NCBI GenBank assembly: GCA_030530845.1
Contig: JAUMUE010000014.1
Span: forward strand, 1-38,517
Direction: 5' to 3'
DNA length: 38,517 nucleotides
DNA from: Limosilactobacillus sp.
GTDB taxonomy: Bacteria > Bacillota > Bacilli > Lactobacillales > Lactobacillaceae
Shown: positions 27,265 through 34,971 of the stretch, piece by piece
How positions within the stretch are numbered: the first letter of the stretch is position 1
Layout: every line of letters starts with the position of its first letter
Program-made: the position numbers and the translations under genes
Notes under the pieces: generated by a model
What the model saw: the letters and a program-made list of their open reading frames with translations, nothing else
Database searches by the model: none
Told to the model about the DNA's origin: nothing

Positions 27265-28086
27265 TTGACAACTCGTAGTGAAATGAATCAAGGAGTAAAA
27301 GCAACACCAAAGAAGAAACGCCACATTCCGGTTGATATCATCATCGGAATCGTGCTGATGTTTCTCTTCATGTCGACTTTCATTTTGAACCAAACAATTT
27401 TTAATACTAAGTTTGTCACTAACGAAATCACGTCTTCAAATGTTGAATCATCATTCCTGAAGGCTGCCAACCCGGACTTGGGTGATGGCATCTCCACTGA
27501 TTCACTGATGACTAAGAGTGAAGCAAACATGGTTTTTGGCAAGTTGGTTGAAGAAGCATTCGCCGGTGAAAAACTGACCGTTGATCTGACTACGCCAATT
27601 GAAAATGCGATGTCAGAAGGAGCAAGTAATAGTGATTCAACTGGTTTTGCCAGCGCAATTGTTTCAACTTTCTCCGGTGCAATCGCCAAGGAAGTTAACT
27701 CCAAGATTAACTCTGAGATCAACACCCCAGAAGTGACAAAGTTGGTTAAGAACCTTCACACTGCTAAGATGGCCAGCAACGGCATCATGATCGGATGTGG
27801 AATTGCACTTTTGATCATGATCGTTCTTTCCTTGATTGGTAAGTATTTCTTGGCTGTCTTTAGTTGGGTAACCACGATTTCTTGGTTATTGACCTTTGGA
27901 TTTGTTTACATAATCAAAGGAATTTTGCCAAATCTCGTGAAAGACTACCCCGACTACAGCTCATTGATGGCTCAGGTTTCCACTGATTTTTATTCCAAAT
28001 CTTGGACCTGGTTATTGATCTTCGGTGCGGTCGCAATCGTACTGTGGATCTTACGCTTCATCCGCTCCCGAGTATCTTCTCGATAG
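27265..28086 (+). CDS. Unrecognised four-helix membrane protein downstream of ccpA
   Basis: I do not recognise this 273-aa protein. It has a basic cytosolic N-terminus (KATPKKKRH), a first transmembrane helix at about 23-42, an extracytoplasmic region of about 125 residues rich in Ser, Asn, Asp and Glu, and three further helices at about 170-192, about 195-217 and about 248-264. The C-terminus is basic (RFIRSRVSSR). No cysteines, catalytic motif or transporter signature stand out in the outer region. The start is TTG, eight nt after AGGAG, which overlaps the ccpA stop. With no terminator between them, co-transcription with ccpA is likely. Confidence 0.75.
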   Translation: MTTRSEMNQGVKATPKKKRHIPVDIIIGIVLMFLFMSTFILNQTIFNTKFVTNEITSSNVESSFLKAANPDLGDGISTDSLMTKSEANMVFGKLVEEAFAGEKLTVDLTTPIENAMSEGASNSDSTGFASAIVSTFSGAIAKEVNSKINSEINTPEVTKLVKNLHTAKMASNGIMIGCGIALLIMIVLSLIGKYFLAVFSWVTTISWLLTFGFVYIIKGILPNLVKDYPDYSSLMAQVSTDFYSKSWTWLLIFGAVAIVLWILRFIRSRVSSR

Positions 28087-28091
28087 GGCGC

Positions 28092-28120
28092 TTGAATTTA
28101 TAACGTATTTTTGCTAAAAT
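28092..28120 (+). promoter_or_regulatory. Promoter of yebC
   Basis: TTGAAT (28092-28097) and TAAAAT (28115-28120) are separated by 17 nt, 43 nt before the yebC start. Confidence 0.65.
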
Positions 28121-28163
28121 TTATCTGTTTATTAACATTATTCAAAGAAAAGAGGAGTCAGTA

Positions 28164-28910
28164 ATGTCAGGACATTCAAAATGGCATAACATTCAGGGAC
28201 GTAAGAACGCCCAAGATGCTAAGCGTGGTAAGATTTTCCAAAAGATCTCCCGTGACTTATACCAAGCAGCTAAAGCAGGTGATCCAAATCCTGCCAACAA
28301 CGCACAATTACGTTTGGTAATCGATAAGGCGCACGCAGCTAACATGCCAAAGAAGAACATCGACCGGGCTATTGCCAAGGCTTCAGGTATCGGTGGCGCC
28401 AAGTTCGAAGAAGTTATTTACGAAGGTTACGCCCCAGGTGGTGTAGCTGTCATGGTTTCAGCTTTGACTGATAACAAGAACCGTACCGCTTCAGCTGTTC
28501 GTTCAGCATTTAGTCACTCAGGTGGTTCACTTGGTGCTAGTGGTTCAGTTTCATACATGTTCGACCGTAAGGGATTGATCGAAATTCTTCGTGATGGTCT
28601 CTACAAGAGCGAAGACGACATGTTGATGGATGCTTTAGATGCTGGTGCAGATGACATGCAAGCAACTGAAGAAAAGTTCCAAATCTTCACTGATCCAAGC
28701 AACATGACTAGTGTTCGTGACGGTCTTCAAGAAAACGGCTACGAATTGGATACTGCAGAAGTAACCATGATTCCACAAAACCGTACTGAAGTTCCTGAAG
28801 ACAAGGTTAAGCAATACCGTCACTTGATCGACGAATTAACTGAAAACGAAGACGTTTCCGACATCTACGAAACTGGTATCTTACCAGATGATGACGAAGA
28901 CGAAGAATAG
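28164..28910 (+). CDS. yebC: YebC/PmpR family protein
   Basis: The YebC/TACO1 family has been described both as a DNA-binding regulator and as a translation factor that relieves ribosome stalling at proline stretches. The 248-aa protein opens with the family signature [22 protein letters not shown] (here [20 protein letters not shown]), followed by [20 protein letters not shown] and [13 protein letters not shown], and ends in an acidic DDDEDEE tail. Biased codon use suggests good expression. It has its own promoter and terminator. Confidence 0.94.
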   Translation: MSGHSKWHNIQGRKNAQDAKRGKIFQKISRDLYQAAKAGDPNPANNAQLRLVIDKAHAANMPKKNIDRAIAKASGIGGAKFEEVIYEGYAPGGVAVMVSALTDNKNRTASAVRSAFSHSGGSLGASGSVSYMFDRKGLIEILRDGLYKSEDDMLMDALDAGADDMQATEEKFQIFTDPSNMTSVRDGLQENGYELDTAEVTMIPQNRTEVPEDKVKQYRHLIDELTENEDVSDIYETGILPDDDEDEE

Positions 28911-28914
28911 TCTT

Positions 28915-28944
28915 AAAAAAACTGGAAGAAATTCCAGCTTTTTT
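28915..28944 (+). terminator. Intrinsic terminator after yebC
   Basis: AAAAAACTGGAA pairs with TTCCAGCTTTTTT around GAAA, followed by AG. Confidence 0.9.
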
Positions 28945-28955
28945 AGTTTAAAACG

Positions 28956-28990
28956 ACCCCTTTGCCGTATTTAAAAGCAAGGGGGTTTTT
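28956..28990 (+). promoter_or_regulatory. Leader hairpin overlapping the comGA ribosome binding site
   Basis: ACCCCTTTGC (28956-28965) pairs with GCAAGGGGGT (28977-28986) as 10 consecutive pairs with one U-G wobble, around an 11-nt loop, followed by TTTT. The 3' arm contains AAGGGGG, the comGA ribosome binding site. It could act as an attenuator, a translational lock, or both. Confidence 0.6.
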
Positions 28991-28994
28991 GAGT

Positions 28995-29972
28995 ATGAAG
29001 AGTTTTGAAAAAGAAATTGCCGTGGCGATTGGAAGACGCGCGGCAGACCTCTATATCTTGCCATACCAGAATTATTACCGGCTTTTGATGACCTGTGTAG
29101 GCAAGCTGGAAGTAATTAAGAAGGTGTCACCAGATTATGGCCAACGCCTAATTTCCTTTTTGAAATACCAGGCAGATATGGCAGTCAGTGAACACCGCCG
29201 TCCACAACTGGGTGCGATGGAGTGGCAACATGGATCGGAAATCATCAATTTACGTCTTTCGAGCGTCGGTGATTACCAAGGTCGCGAATCACTCGTGGTG
29301 CGTTTTATCTACCACCTCAGTGACGCCAACTACCAGCTTTTGGCGCCTGATCAATGGAATACGCTGACTAACCTGCTCAAACAACGTGGTCTGATTCTAT
29401 TTGCTGGTCCAATGGGTTCCGGGAAGACCACGACGATGTACCAACTCGCACGGACATTGGCAGAGAAACAGGTTGTGATGACGATTGAAGATCCGGTCGA
29501 AATCAACGAGCCGTCTTTCGTGCAGTTGCAGGTTAACGAACGGGCGGGGATGGATTATCAACAACTCTTGCGGCTCGGTCTGCGTCACCGTCCGGATGTC
29601 TTTATTATTGGAGAAATCCGGGATCCGGAGACTGCTAAGATGACGGTCCGTGCTGCTTTAAGTGGACACCTGGTATTAGGAACAGTCCACGCCAAAAACG
29701 CAAATGGTGTAATTGCCCGGTTGGAACAGCTTGGCGTCACACCTTCATTTTTACAACAAACGCTGACGGGAATTTTTTACCAGCGACTATTACCAACTAC
29801 TGACGGCAAGCAGGCAATCTTGTTTGATGACGTGATCGCAAGTGACCTCGACAAGGCGCTCACAGACCAGGGTGAAAGGGGGATGACAGATGGATGGAGG
29901 ACAAAGCTTGAAGAGGCAGCCACAGCCGGTCTCATTACGGACGCGGTTAAAGAAGAATTTTACCAAGGATAA
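28995..29972 (+). CDS. comGA: Competence pseudopilus assembly ATPase ComGA
   Basis: ComGA is the hexameric secretion ATPase that powers the competence pseudopilus for DNA uptake. Walker A is GPMGSGKTTT (138-147), the Asp box lies near TIEDPVEI, and the Walker B region is IIGEIRDPETA (G206-E207), followed by GHLVLGTVHAKNA. The start is the ATG at 28995, nine nt after AAGGGGG. An earlier in-frame start at 28962 lies inside the leader hairpin. The protein is 325 aa, about 30 residues shorter than the Bacillus form. It is the first of seven overlapping com genes, and comGB starts 83 nt before its end. Confidence 0.95.
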   Translation: MKSFEKEIAVAIGRRAADLYILPYQNYYRLLMTCVGKLEVIKKVSPDYGQRLISFLKYQADMAVSEHRRPQLGAMEWQHGSEIINLRLSSVGDYQGRESLVVRFIYHLSDANYQLLAPDQWNTLTNLLKQRGLILFAGPMGSGKTTTMYQLARTLAEKQVVMTIEDPVEINEPSFVQLQVNERAGMDYQQLLRLGLRHRPDVFIIGEIRDPETAKMTVRAALSGHLVLGTVHAKNANGVIARLEQLGVTPSFLQQTLTGIFYQRLLPTTDGKQAILFDDVIASDLDKALTDQGERGMTDGWRTKLEEAATAGLITDAVKEEFYQG

Positions 29973-30972
29973 CTTCAACCTCGCTGCCCAAGCTAAGTGG
30001 TTCTTATTGATCAGTGACTTACTGAAGGTCGGTTTTTCACTCCAACACGCGCTGTCATTTACGATGGTCGTGATGAAGAAGAACCAGAGGACGCTGTCGG
30101 CGATTAATGACAACCTGGCGACGGGGATGACCTTTGCGGAGAGTGTCAAAGACTACATCAATACCGACCTGTACTACCAGTTAATGCTGGCAGAAAAACA
30201 CGGGGAGTTGATCGACACCCTTGACGAAATCGGGACACTCTTGGTTACCAAGCAAAAACAACGGCGGAAGTTGCAACAGCTATTGCAGTACCCGCTGATC
30301 CTCCTATTTTTGCTGGGGCTGTTAGTTGTCGGATTGAGCGCCTATGTTTTTCCAGAACTATCAACCTGGCAAAACGGCGACCAGGGTCCATCGCTTTTTA
30401 CGTTGATCAAGCAATGGTTCCCGCTCGTGGCTTCTGGGATCGCAATGTCGTTGACGAGCTCAGGCATTGTCCTGGCAATCCGCTGGAAAAAATCAGACGC
30501 ACAATCACGGGTGCAGTGGCTCTGTGGCTTGCCAATATTAGGGAAGTGTTATCAGCTTTACTACGGTTACTATGTCACGAGCACGATTGCGACGATGCTG
30601 CAGTCGGGGATGTCGTTGAAAGAAATTTTAGCCGTGGTCGAATTCTTCTCAGAGAAGTCCTTGTTAAATTCACTGGGGCAATCTCTGCAACAGAAGGTTT
30701 CACGTGGCGGCGATATCCAAGATGTGATCAAGAGTAAGTCATATTTACCCGACGAGCTTTCGATCCTGGTCAATAAGGGGTCAACGATGGCGGAGCTCGG
30801 GGATGACATGGCAGTGATGGCTAAGCTGCAATTCAAACGGCTAATCGAACAACTCGAGGGACTGCTCTCACTCGTTCAACCAATCATCTTTGTCGTTATC
30901 GCGCTTGTCATCGTCTTTCTCTACTTGAGTATTCTGCTACCAATCTATCATTCAGTTCAGGGGGCTTACTAA
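29890..30972 (+). CDS. comGB: Competence pseudopilus platform protein ComGB
   Basis: ComGB is the polytopic inner-membrane platform (GspF family) of the pseudopilus. Two GspF-like repeats are seen: WFLLISDLLKVGFSLQHAL with GELIDTLDEIGTLL, and YYVTSTIATMLQSGMSLKEIL with STMAELGDDMAVMAKLQF. Membrane helices are at about 139-160, about 178-198 and near the C-terminus (about 327-352). The start is the ATG at 29890, eight nt after GAAAGGGGG. This overlaps comGA by 83 nt in another frame. The conserved N-terminal repeat begins at about residue 33 (nt 29986), so some overlap is required by the protein family. The length is 360 aa. Confidence 0.92.
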   Translation: MDGGQSLKRQPQPVSLRTRLKKNFTKDNFNLAAQAKWFLLISDLLKVGFSLQHALSFTMVVMKKNQRTLSAINDNLATGMTFAESVKDYINTDLYYQLMLAEKHGELIDTLDEIGTLLVTKQKQRRKLQQLLQYPLILLFLLGLLVVGLSAYVFPELSTWQNGDQGPSLFTLIKQWFPLVASGIAMSLTSSGIVLAIRWKKSDAQSRVQWLCGLPILGKCYQLYYGYYVTSTIATMLQSGMSLKEILAVVEFFSEKSLLNSLGQSLQQKVSRGGDIQDVIKSKSYLPDELSILVNKGSTMAELGDDMAVMAKLQFKRLIEQLEGLLSLVQPIIFVVIALVIVFLYLSILLPIYHSVQGAY

Positions 30973-31289
30973 TGCTGAAAAAATTACTTTGCAAACGTCA
31001 CAAAGCGTTCACTTTAATCGAAATGTCGATCGTCCTGTTTATCATCAGTCTGTTAATTTTGATTGTCTTGCCAAACCTTTCCCAACAACGAAAGAGTGCC
31101 AGCAAGGTTCACAGCAATGCCATGGTTTCCGTAGTTCAGACCCAGATTGACGCCTACGAAAATGAAAACGGGACCGATGATGTCGATTATGCGACGCTTG
31201 AATCTAATAACTACCTGACCGCCTCACAAGTTAAGAAGGCGCGGGGAGAACACATCGCAATCATTAAGGGTCGGGCAATTCAGAAATGA
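30972..31289 (+). CDS. comGC: Major competence pseudopilin ComGC
   Basis: ComGC is the main subunit of the pseudopilus, processed by the prepilin peptidase ComC. The prepilin motif is K-A12/F13-TLIEM with E at +5 and Ala, not Gly, at -1. The hydrophobic helix SIVLFIISLLILIVLPNL follows. The 105-aa length is typical. Its ATG shares one base with the comGB stop (TAATG), and its stop overlaps comGD (ATGA). Confidence 0.95.
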   Translation: MLKKLLCKRHKAFTLIEMSIVLFIISLLILIVLPNLSQQRKSASKVHSNAMVSVVQTQIDAYENENGTDDVDYATLESNNYLTASQVKKARGEHIAIIKGRAIQK

Positions 31290-31735
31290 TTAAGCGACGG
31301 GCATTCACCAGTCTGGAGATGATCATCTGTCTAGGAATCGTGGCCATTCTTTTGTGCATTACCGGACCCCAGATTGGGCGGAGTAACCAGAAGATGGCAG
31401 AAGAGCGCTTCTTTCAGTCGTTTCGCCAGGAATGGCAATCTGCCCAGGTGCGGTCACGTGTTCAAGGAAAATATACAGCGATCAAGTATTCAGAGAGCAA
31501 TCACGCAGTTAGCTTTGCGTATGGGCACAATCTCTGTGACTGGGTGAATCTGCCGAACAGTCTCCAGGTCAAGAATTTTCCCAACAAGATGGTCATGGAA
31601 AATAATGGGTACGTGAAACCAACGACGATCACACTCTATTCGACGGTGGAACATTGTGAATACCAGATTGTCGTTCAGATGGCGAGAGGAGAATATGATG
31701 TTAAAAAATCTACGCGGGTTCGTGATGGCGGATAG
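31286..31735 (+). CDS. comGD: Minor competence pseudopilin ComGD
   Basis: This 149-aa type II pseudopilin has the N-terminal signal RRA6/F7-TSLEM, where the usual TLIE is TSLE, and the helix IICLGIVAILLCITG. The C-terminal domain is small and probably beta-rich. The ATG overlaps the comGC stop. ComGD-type minor pilins are thought to prime or cap the pseudopilus with ComGE, ComGF and ComGG. Confidence 0.85.
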   Translation: MIKRRAFTSLEMIICLGIVAILLCITGPQIGRSNQKMAEERFFQSFRQEWQSAQVRSRVQGKYTAIKYSESNHAVSFAYGHNLCDWVNLPNSLQVKNFPNKMVMENNGYVKPTTITLYSTVEHCEYQIVVQMARGEYDVKKSTRVRDGG

Positions 31736-31985
31736 TATGATTGCACTCGTGATTATCAGCATCGGCATCACCACGCTTTTAATGTGCCGGCAACAACTCG
31801 ACTTCATGAACAAGCAACACGTGATGAAACTCAATGCCGCGCGACTTGCCAAGGAAGCCAGCGACGAATACATGCTGACGGGCGATACGGCAGAGATCAG
31901 TCGCCCAGGATTTCAGGCAATTGCCGCCAATGACCAGGTTGTTGTCTATCACCAGGGGAAGATCGTATTGAAGGTGACAAAATGA
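31698..31985 (+). CDS. comGE: Minor competence pseudopilin ComGE-like
   Basis: This is a 95-aa protein with a prepilin-like N-terminus, NLRG7/F8-VMADSM, having Asp rather than Glu at +5, and the helix IALVIISIGITTLLM. The remainder is short. I choose the ATG at 31698, six nt after AGGAG. The adjacent ATG at 31695 is a little close, and a GTG at 31656 lies well inside comGD. The gene overlaps the end of comGD by 38 nt, and its stop overlaps comGF (ATGA). Identity rests on position and the pilin motif, since sequence conservation in this family is low. Confidence 0.75.
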   Translation: MLKNLRGFVMADSMIALVIISIGITTLLMCRQQLDFMNKQHVMKLNAARLAKEASDEYMLTGDTAEISRPGFQAIAANDQVVVYHQGKIVLKVTK

Positions 31986-32404
31986 AACGCCGACCAGGAT
32001 TTACGCTCGTGGAATGCATTAGCGCACTGATTATTACTAGTATCGTGATCGTATTGATGAGCCTTGCGATGACCAGTGTGCGTTCACTTGCCAAACACTC
32101 ACTGTCCCAGGACCTTGACTGGCAGATCTTTTTGAAGGAGATGGAATCTGATACCCATGATTTCGTCCTCGAACGAGTTTTCACGAACGATATTGAACTG
32201 TATGAGAAAACGACGAAGAAGCACGTCACTTTGAAGACGCGCGGCCGGATGTATCTGAGCTATGCCGGTGGTGGCTACGTGCCAGTGTTTGGCTACGTAA
32301 ATGTCACCTACTGCAGAAGGCTTGATGACCGACGAGTGTATATTGAAACGGAGCGAGAAAATGGAGAAAAGTTATCGGGGATCCTGTGCTTTGATACGCG
32401 GTAA
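31982..32404 (+). CDS. comGF: Minor competence pseudopilin ComGF
   Basis: This 140-aa pseudopilin has a textbook signal RRPG6/F7-TLVE, followed by the helix ISALIITSIVIVLMSLAM. The C-terminal domain includes LSYAGGGYVPVFGYV and GILCFDTR, with Cys residues near the end as in other ComGF proteins. It starts in the comGE stop codon and is overlapped at its end by comGG. Confidence 0.88.
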   Translation: MKRRPGFTLVECISALIITSIVIVLMSLAMTSVRSLAKHSLSQDLDWQIFLKEMESDTHDFVLERVFTNDIELYEKTTKKHVTLKTRGRMYLSYAGGGYVPVFGYVNVTYCRRLDDRRVYIETERENGEKLSGILCFDTR

Positions 32405-32615
32405 AACGGCACCGGGATACGTGCTATTGACGTCTATGATTATTTTGGCATGCATCTGCACCGCAATCGTATTTGCATACCGCTACTACGCCAACCAATA
32501 CGCAGCAGAACACAAATTGACACAAGAATTGATTCAGACTACCAAGGAAAATCTACGGAATAAAAATATTGTTAACAACAGCAGTAATATTGAATTTGAG
32601 GGGGATAATCGGTAA
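32361..32615 (+). CDS. comGG: Minor competence pseudopilin ComGG-like
   Basis: This 84-aa protein ends the comG operon. A basic stretch (RGKTAPG19) precedes Y20-VLLTSMIILACICTAIVFAY, a prepilin-like helix without the Glu at +5. The rest is charged and helical. The ATG at 32361 overlaps comGF by 44 nt and has GGAGCGAG a few bases upstream. A longer in-frame start at 32301 is less likely. The call depends on operon position and the N-terminal helix. Confidence 0.7.
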   Translation: MEKSYRGSCALIRGKTAPGYVLLTSMIILACICTAIVFAYRYYANQYAAEHKLTQELIQTTKENLRNKNIVNNSSNIEFEGDNR

Positions 32616-32618
32616 ACT
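32590..32618 (+). promoter_or_regulatory. Candidate internal promoter for ytxK-ackA
   Basis: TTGAAT and TAAACT are 17 nt apart across the end of comGG. This would let the metabolic gene ackA be expressed outside competence. Confidence 0.4.
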
Positions 32619-32660
32619 GGTAATGTATTGTTTGTCATTATTTAGGAGGTGACATGGACA

Positions 32661-33668
32661 TTGCCACAGACACCAAACGAGATGTTTGAACTCTTCGACA
32701 AGGGGACTGAAATCTTACAGTCAGCTTTGAAGAGCTCATATTTGGATGCCATGCTGGAAAACGCTGAAAATATAATTGATGGTCAGGTCAAGGTCGAAGC
32801 CGGCCAACCTGATGCCAAGACAGTTGAACAGCTACAAGATCTCTACCAAAAACTCAATCTCAAAGAAGTAGCTCCAGAAGCAATTCGGCAAGTTATGCAG
32901 CTGAGTTTTCTGAAGGTAATTCGCAAAGATGCCATTCAGGCTAATCACCAAATGACACCGGACACGATTGGCTTTTTGATGGCGTTTTTGATTGAAAAGA
33001 TTAGCGATTTTGACCGTCCATACTCAATTTTTGATCCCGCTGTGGGTACAGCTAACCTGCTGACCACGGTGATCAATCAGCTCAAGAATAGCAGTAAGCA
33101 ACCAGTTAAGGGATACGGGATTGATAACGACCCAGCGATGCTTGAAGTTGCAAGTGCAAGCAGCGCACTGCAAGGATTAGATGTTGATTTGTACCACCAG
33201 GATGCAATTACTGCCTTGGACATTTCCGAGTGTGATTTGGCGGTAGCTGATTTGCCAATCGGTTATTACCCACTTGACCAAAATACCGAAAATTACAAGA
33301 CCCGCGCTAAAGAAGGTCACTCATACGTTCACCATTTGATGATTGAACAAGCGATGAATTACCTGCGCCCAGGTGGTTTCGGTGTGTTCTTGGTTCCAAG
33401 TAATATTTTTCAGACGAAGGAATCCAAGTCATTTGTTGAATGGATCCAATCAGTTGCTTATTTCCAAGGGTTGATTAACCTCCCTGCAGAGATGTTCGCA
33501 AATCCAAACGCACAAAAGGCGATCTTGATTTTGCAACGTCATGGTGCAGACGCAAAGCAAGCGGTGAAGGTACTGCTCGGTGAATTCCCATCAATCAAAA
33601 ATCAAACCGAATTCAAATCCTTCATGCAAGAAATCGATCAATGGGTTAAAATGAATTTGAATAAATAA
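32661..33668 (+). CDS. Class I SAM-dependent methyltransferase, YtxK-like (N6-adenine type)
   Basis: This 335-aa protein resembles YtxK, encoded before ackA in many Firmicutes after the competence genes. The SAM motif is FDPAVGTANLLT, the acidic loop YGIDND, and the catalytic motif DLPIGYYP, a variant of the (D/N)PPY box of adenine-N6 methylases. No target-recognition domain is evident. The substrate is unknown. I place the start at TTG 32661, eight nt after the end of AGGAGGTGA. A GTG at 32649 (339 aa) overlaps that site and is the alternative. ackA follows 15 nt downstream. Confidence 0.85.
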   Translation: MPQTPNEMFELFDKGTEILQSALKSSYLDAMLENAENIIDGQVKVEAGQPDAKTVEQLQDLYQKLNLKEVAPEAIRQVMQLSFLKVIRKDAIQANHQMTPDTIGFLMAFLIEKISDFDRPYSIFDPAVGTANLLTTVINQLKNSSKQPVKGYGIDNDPAMLEVASASSALQGLDVDLYHQDAITALDISECDLAVADLPIGYYPLDQNTENYKTRAKEGHSYVHHLMIEQAMNYLRPGGFGVFLVPSNIFQTKESKSFVEWIQSVAYFQGLINLPAEMFANPNAQKAILILQRHGADAKQAVKVLLGEFPSIKNQTEFKSFMQEIDQWVKMNLNK

Positions 33669-33683
33669 AAGGAGTCAATTCTT

Positions 33684-34880
33684 ATGTCAAAATCAATTGC
33701 AGTTAATGCCGGAAGTTCTACTTTAAAGTTCAAGCTTTTTGATATGCCAAGTGAAGACGTTGTTGCTGAAGGTACTATCGAACGGATCGGTGAACAAATG
33801 GGTCACGCTAAGATCAAGTTCGGTGACGGCCAAAAGCACGAAGAAGACACACCATTTGCTGATCACGGTGCAGCAATCAAATACCTTTTAGACCAACTGA
33901 TTGCCCTCGGGATCGTTTCTGACTACAACGAAATCACTGCGGTTGGTCACCGTGTTGTTGCTGGTGGTGAATACTTCAAGGACTCAGCTGTTATCACCGA
34001 CGACGTTATGAACAAGATCGATGAATTGGCTGAATACGCTCCACTTCATAACCCATCTGAATTGGTTGGTATCAAGGCATTCAAGAAGGCACTTCCAAAC
34101 GCATTTGCAATTGCTGTCTTTGATACTTCATTCCACGCTAACATGCCTAAGATGAACGCATTGTACAGTGTTCCATTTGACTGGTACGAAAAGTACGGAG
34201 CTCGTAAGTATGGTGCACACGGTACTAGTCACCGTTACGTTGCTGCTCAAGCTGCTAAGATGCTCAACAAGCCATTAGAAGACCTTAAGTTGATCACTTT
34301 ACACATTGGTGCGGGTGCTTCTATCACTGCTGTTAAGAACGGCAAGTCATTTGACACTTCAATGGGATTCACTCCATTGGCAGGTATTACTATGGCTACG
34401 CGTGCCGGGGATGTTGATCCTTCACTTGTTGCCTTTGTTCAAGAAAAGACTGGCAAGACTTCATCTGAAATCATTGACGACCTTAACCACAAGTCTGGTT
34501 TAGTAGGTATTTCAGGTATTTCACCAGATATGCGTGATATCTTAGATGCTGCTGACAAGGGTGATGAACGTGCGCAACTTGCCCTCGACATCTACGTCAA
34601 CCGCATCAAGCGTTACATCGGTTCATACATCGCTGAAATGAACGGTGCAGATGCCATCGTCTTCACTGCTGGTGTTGGTGAAAACAGTATTCCAGTTCGT
34701 AAGTTAATCACTGATGACATGGAATGCTTCGGTATCAAGATTGACCAAGAAAAGAATGACTGCCGTGGTGTTGAACGTGATCTTTCCGCTGCAGATGCAA
34801 AGGTTAAGACTCTGTTGATCCCAACTGACGAAGAATTAATGATCGTTCGCGACATTGAACGTTTGAAGGCAGAAGCTTAA
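33684..34880 (+). CDS. ackA: Acetate kinase
   Basis: AckA converts acetyl phosphate and ADP to acetate and ATP, the ATP-yielding end of the phosphoketolase pathway. The 398-aa protein has the opening NAGSSTLKFKLF, DTSFHANMP with the catalytic Asp, HGTSHRYV, LHIGAGASITAVKNG and FTAGVGENS. Strong codon bias matches high expression. AAAGGAG precedes the ATG. It is co-transcribed with ytxK and closed by a terminator. Confidence 0.97.
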   Translation: MSKSIAVNAGSSTLKFKLFDMPSEDVVAEGTIERIGEQMGHAKIKFGDGQKHEEDTPFADHGAAIKYLLDQLIALGIVSDYNEITAVGHRVVAGGEYFKDSAVITDDVMNKIDELAEYAPLHNPSELVGIKAFKKALPNAFAIAVFDTSFHANMPKMNALYSVPFDWYEKYGARKYGAHGTSHRYVAAQAAKMLNKPLEDLKLITLHIGAGASITAVKNGKSFDTSMGFTPLAGITMATRAGDVDPSLVAFVQEKTGKTSSEIIDDLNHKSGLVGISGISPDMRDILDAADKGDERAQLALDIYVNRIKRYIGSYIAEMNGADAIVFTAGVGENSIPVRKLITDDMECFGIKIDQEKNDCRGVERDLSAADAKVKTLLIPTDEELMIVRDIERLKAEA

Positions 34881-34897
34881 TTAAATAAGTGAATACA

Positions 34898-34930
34898 ATG
34901 GCTGCGGGTTCTGCCCGTGGCTATTTTTTA
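34898..34930 (+). terminator. Intrinsic terminator after ackA
   Basis: ATGGCTGCGGG (34898-34908) pairs with CCCGTGGCTAT (34914-34924) along its full length using three wobbles, followed by TTTTT. Confidence 0.85.
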
Positions 34931-34939
34931 TGGTATGAT
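34931..34939 (+). promoter_or_regulatory. Extended -10 promoter of the yutD operon
   Basis: TGGTATGAT is an extended -10 element directly after the ackA terminator, with no recognisable -35 box. It lies 33 nt before the yutD start. Confidence 0.5.
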
Positions 34940-34971
34940 AAAGTGGTTATTGAATTTAAGGAGGTGGCATA

